A stretch of 64,000 nucleotides of DNA from Gilliamella sp. N-G2. GTDB lineage: Bacteria; Pseudomonadota; Gammaproteobacteria; Enterobacterales; Orbaceae. Both the position numbers and the translations under genes were made by a program. The DNA lies in assembly GCF_002142215.1 (NCBI RefSeq), contig NZ_NAST01000013.1, positions 1 through 64,000 on the forward strand, given 5' to 3'. Below, in pieces: positions 61,786 through 64,000 of the stretch. Under the pieces are notes generated by a model that was not told where the DNA came from, ran no database searches, and saw only the letters and a program-made list of their open reading frames with translations. The stretch's first letter is position 1; each line of letters begins with the position of its first letter.

Positions 61786-62856
61786 CTACTTTTTTCTACT
61801 CTTTAACGGCTGTGCTAAATCATTATTCATTCTTCGCAATAATTGCTCAGTCGTTTCAAAGTTAATACAAGCATCAGTAACGGATACACCATATTTGAAA
61901 TTTTCTTTTGGTTGTTCAGATGATTGATTACCTTCAAATAAATTACTCTCTATCATGACACCAATAATCGAGTTATTGCCTTGCTTAATTTGCTCAATAA
62001 TCGAGTCTGCAACGATAGGTTGATTGCGGTAATCTTTATTGGAATTAGCATGACTACAATCTATCATTAAGTTAGGGACTAATTTAGCCTTATCCATTTG
62101 TTGTTCACATAATGCAACATTTTCGGCATCGTAATTAGGTGCTTTTCCACCTCTTAGGATCACGTGACCATGTGGATTACCTAAAGTTTGTAATACTGTA
62201 ACTTGTCCTTTTTGGTTAATTCCAACAAATCGATGTGCCATTGAAGCTGATTTCATTGCATTAATTGCTACGTCTAAGCTACCATCTGTGCCATTTTTGA
62301 AACCAACAGGCATTGATAGTCCAGAAGCCATTTCTCGGTGGGTTTGTGATTCAGTTGTTCTCGCTCCAATAGCTGACCAGCTGATTAAATCACCAATGTA
62401 TTGCGGAGTGTTTGGATCTAACGCTTCTGTCGCAATTGGTAATCCAATCTTAGTGATATCAAGTAACAACTTACGTGCTTTTTTTAAGCCATGTTCAATA
62501 TCAAATGAGCTATCCATATGCGGGTCATTAATCATACCTTTCCAACCAACAGTGGTTCTTGGTTTTTCAAAATAAACTCGCATAACAATAAATAAGTTAT
62601 CTTTCACTTCATCAGAAAGTTTTTTTAATTTATGTGCATATTCAATAGCTGCATCAGGATCATGAATAGAACAGGGACCACAAACTATAAGTAATCGGTG
62701 ATCTCGACGTTCTAAAATATCAACAATGGTTTGTCGGGATGAAGCAATTTGATTTTCTAATTCAGATGATAATGGATAAAGGTTTTTTATTTCTTCGGGC
62801 GTGATTAACATATGCTCATCTCTGATTCGAACATTATTTAGTGTATCTTTTAACAT
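61786..62856 (-). CDS. aroF: DAHP synthase, tyrosine-type (AroF-like)
   Basis: Condenses PEP and erythrose 4-phosphate, the first step of aromatic amino acid synthesis. Class I alpha motifs are all present: VCGPCSIHDP, RVYFEKPRTTVGWKG, WSAIGARTTESQTHREM, GFKNGTDGS and the metal-site DCSHANSNKDY. The start at 62856 has AAGGAAAA upstream and gives 356 residues beginning MLKDTLNNVRI, the size and N-terminus of E. coli AroF (MQKDALNNV). The longer start at 62883 is less likely. TyrR-like boxes upstream also favour the tyrosine-regulated isozyme. Confidence 0.92.
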   Translation of the reverse strand: MLKDTLNNVRIRDEHMLITPEEIKNLYPLSSELENQIASSRQTIVDILERRDHRLLIVCGPCSIHDPDAAIEYAHKLKKLSDEVKDNLFIVMRVYFEKPRTTVGWKGMINDPHMDSSFDIEHGLKKARKLLLDITKIGLPIATEALDPNTPQYIGDLISWSAIGARTTESQTHREMASGLSMPVGFKNGTDGSLDVAINAMKSASMAHRFVGINQKGQVTVLQTLGNPHGHVILRGGKAPNYDAENVALCEQQMDKAKLVPNLMIDCSHANSNKDYRNQPIVADSIIEQIKQGNNSIIGVMIESNLFEGNQSSEQPKENFKYGVSVTDACINFETTEQLLRRMNNDLAQPLKSRKK

Positions 62857-62892
62857 TTGGTTTTCCTTGTTAAAATCATTCATATTTTTATA

Positions 62893-62941
62893 TGTAAAAT
62901 ATTAATTACATAAACAAGCAATATGTAAACACAAAATTACG
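62893..62941 (-). promoter_or_regulatory. Two TyrR-like operator boxes
   Basis: The box at 62893-62910 reads TGTAAA-N6-ATTACA, one mismatch from the TyrR consensus TGTAAA-N6-TTTACA. A second, weaker box at 62924-62941 reads TGTAAA-N6-ATTACG. Their starts are 31 bases apart, about three helical turns. Both lie just upstream of the DAHP synthase gene. Confidence 0.55.
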
Positions 62942-63115
62942 GAATAGTAAATCAAAAATTAACTTATTGTTAGATTAATTAATGTTTTGTAAGCTAATAT
63001 TTACAGGTATTAATAATTTAACTTGAGTGGATGTAAATAAATATGTACGGATGCGGTGAGAGAATTGCATGCATCCGTATATTGAATATAGCCGGTTATG
63101 TGAAAAAATGAGAAT

Positions 63116-64000
63116 TTAAATAGATGATATTGCTTCTAATATCAATTGTTTATCAACAACATCAATGACTTCAACTGCACCTATTTTAGTTGGCAAGACC
63201 AATCTAATTTGTCCTGAAAGAACTTTTTTATCTCGTAGCATATGTGGAATATAAGATTCAATTGTCATTCGTTCCGGTCTTTTAACTGGTAGTTTAGCTT
63301 TAATTAATAGATTTTTTATTCGTTCAATATCTTTATCAGTCAATTTACCAAGCAATTTAGCTGTTTGTGCCGCCATTAACATACCAACACTAACTGCTTC
63401 ACCATGTAACCAATTACCATAGCCGAGTTCCGCTTCAATAGCATGGCCATAAGTATGACCAAGATTCAAAATAGCACGCATGTCTTGTTCTGTTTCATCG
63501 GCGGCAACGACTTGTGCTTTTAGTTTACAGCAGTGATAAATACAATAACTTAAGGCATCTACATCTAAATTAAGTAGATCATCGATATGCGTTTCTAACC
63601 AATTAAAAAACTCAGAATCCATAATGATGCCATATTTAATTACTTCGGCTAAACCTGCTGAAAGCTCTCGTGGTGGTAGAGTTTTAAGACAATTAATATC
63701 AATAACGACAGCTTGTGGCTGATAAAATGCACCAATCATATTTTTACCAAGAGGATGATTGATGGCTGTTTTTCCTCCAACGGATGAATCAACTTGTGAT
63801 AATAACGTTGTCGGTACTTGTATAAATTTAATTCCTCGTTGATAAGCAGAAGCAGCAAAACCAGCGACATCACCAATAACACCGCCACCTAGCGCTATAA
63901 GGATGCTATTTCGAGTATGATTATTGGCAAGTAGAGCGGTTAGAATTTGATTCCATGTTTCCATGGTTTTATATTGTTCGCCATCAGGGACTATAACAAA
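63116..64000 (-). CDS. aroB: 3-dehydroquinate synthase (partial, runs off the window)
   Basis: Second shikimate-pathway enzyme. The frame is open to the window edge, where it reads [12 protein letters not shown]; about 70 N-terminal residues lie outside. The NAD-binding [21 protein letters not shown], the metal/substrate segment [27 protein letters not shown] and [25 protein letters not shown] with the zinc ligands are clear. It is on the same strand as the DAHP synthase gene but separated by about 260 bases with the TyrR-like boxes between them, so it is probably a separate transcript. Confidence 0.95.
   Translation of the reverse strand, partial: FVIVPDGEQYKTMETWNQILTALLANNHTRNSILIALGGGVIGDVAGFAASAYQRGIKFIQVPTTLLSQVDSSVGGKTAINHPLGKNMIGAFYQPQAVVIDINCLKTLPPRELSAGLAEVIKYGIIMDSEFFNWLETHIDDLLNLDVDALSYCIYHCCKLKAQVVAADETEQDMRAILNLGHTYGHAIEAELGYGNWLHGEAVSVGMLMAAQTAKLLGKLTDKDIERIKNLLIKAKLPVKRPERMTIESYIPHMLRDKKVLSGQIRLVLPTKIGAVEVIDVVDKQLILEAISSI

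Overview
The window is an AT-rich gammaproteobacterial chromosome segment. Its housekeeping proteins are close to Enterobacterales versions, and gene order is partly E. coli-like (tyrS-pdxY; rodZ-ispG-hisS-yfgM-bamB-der-yfgJ; dnaA-dnaN-recF-gyrB). Low GC plus this gene content suggests Orbaceae (the Gilliamella/Orbus/Frischella group of insect-gut bacteria). That placement is an inference from composition and protein similarity, not a database result. I saw no rRNA, tRNA or CRISPR array.

Layout. 1-11630 is housekeeping: proline uptake (putP), tyrS-pdxY, the rodZ-to-yfgJ run, adk and ybeD. 11818-13710 is the bifunctional glutathionylspermidine enzyme gss. 13958-32103 is an 18-kb co-directional locus of 12 genes built around SrfA/SrfB/SrfC-type proteins. 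It holds an actin/Hsp70-fold ATPase (SrfB), a dynamin-like P-loop GTPase (SrfC), single-span membrane proteins, three von Willebrand A proteins, a LolD/MacB-like ABC ATPase with an FtsX-type permease, a secreted FGE-fold protein without catalytic cysteines, and two coiled-coil lipoproteins. It looks like one envelope-spanning machine and is the most interesting system here.

32232-38101 is a 5.87-kb mobile element inserted between that locus and gyrB. It has TGT...ACA terminal inverted repeats, several 20-22 bp end repeats and a perfect 5-bp target duplication (ACAAT). Its cargo is a decaying restriction-modification pair (Dcm-type methylase with two frameshifts; EcoRII-N-like gene broken at a C8 tract), an intact DUF262 plus nucleotidyltransferase pair, and a TniQ/TnsD-like pseudogene. 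No transposase remains, so it reads as a Tn7-like remnant or a non-autonomous derivative.

38112-44159 is gyrB-recF-dnaN-dnaA on the minus strand, followed by ompA, rdgC and a MipA/OmpV protein. 47555-53347 holds two convergent gene groups that look like an uncharacterised small-molecule pathway: class III aminotransferase, GNAT transferase and arginase-fold protein on one side; an SMR-like pair, esterase-like hydrolase and HAD phosphatase on the other. 53509-55577 is an RstAB-like two-component system. The window ends with glnS, purL, a tyrosine-type DAHP synthase (aroF-like) with TyrR-like boxes, and aroB, which runs off the right edge.
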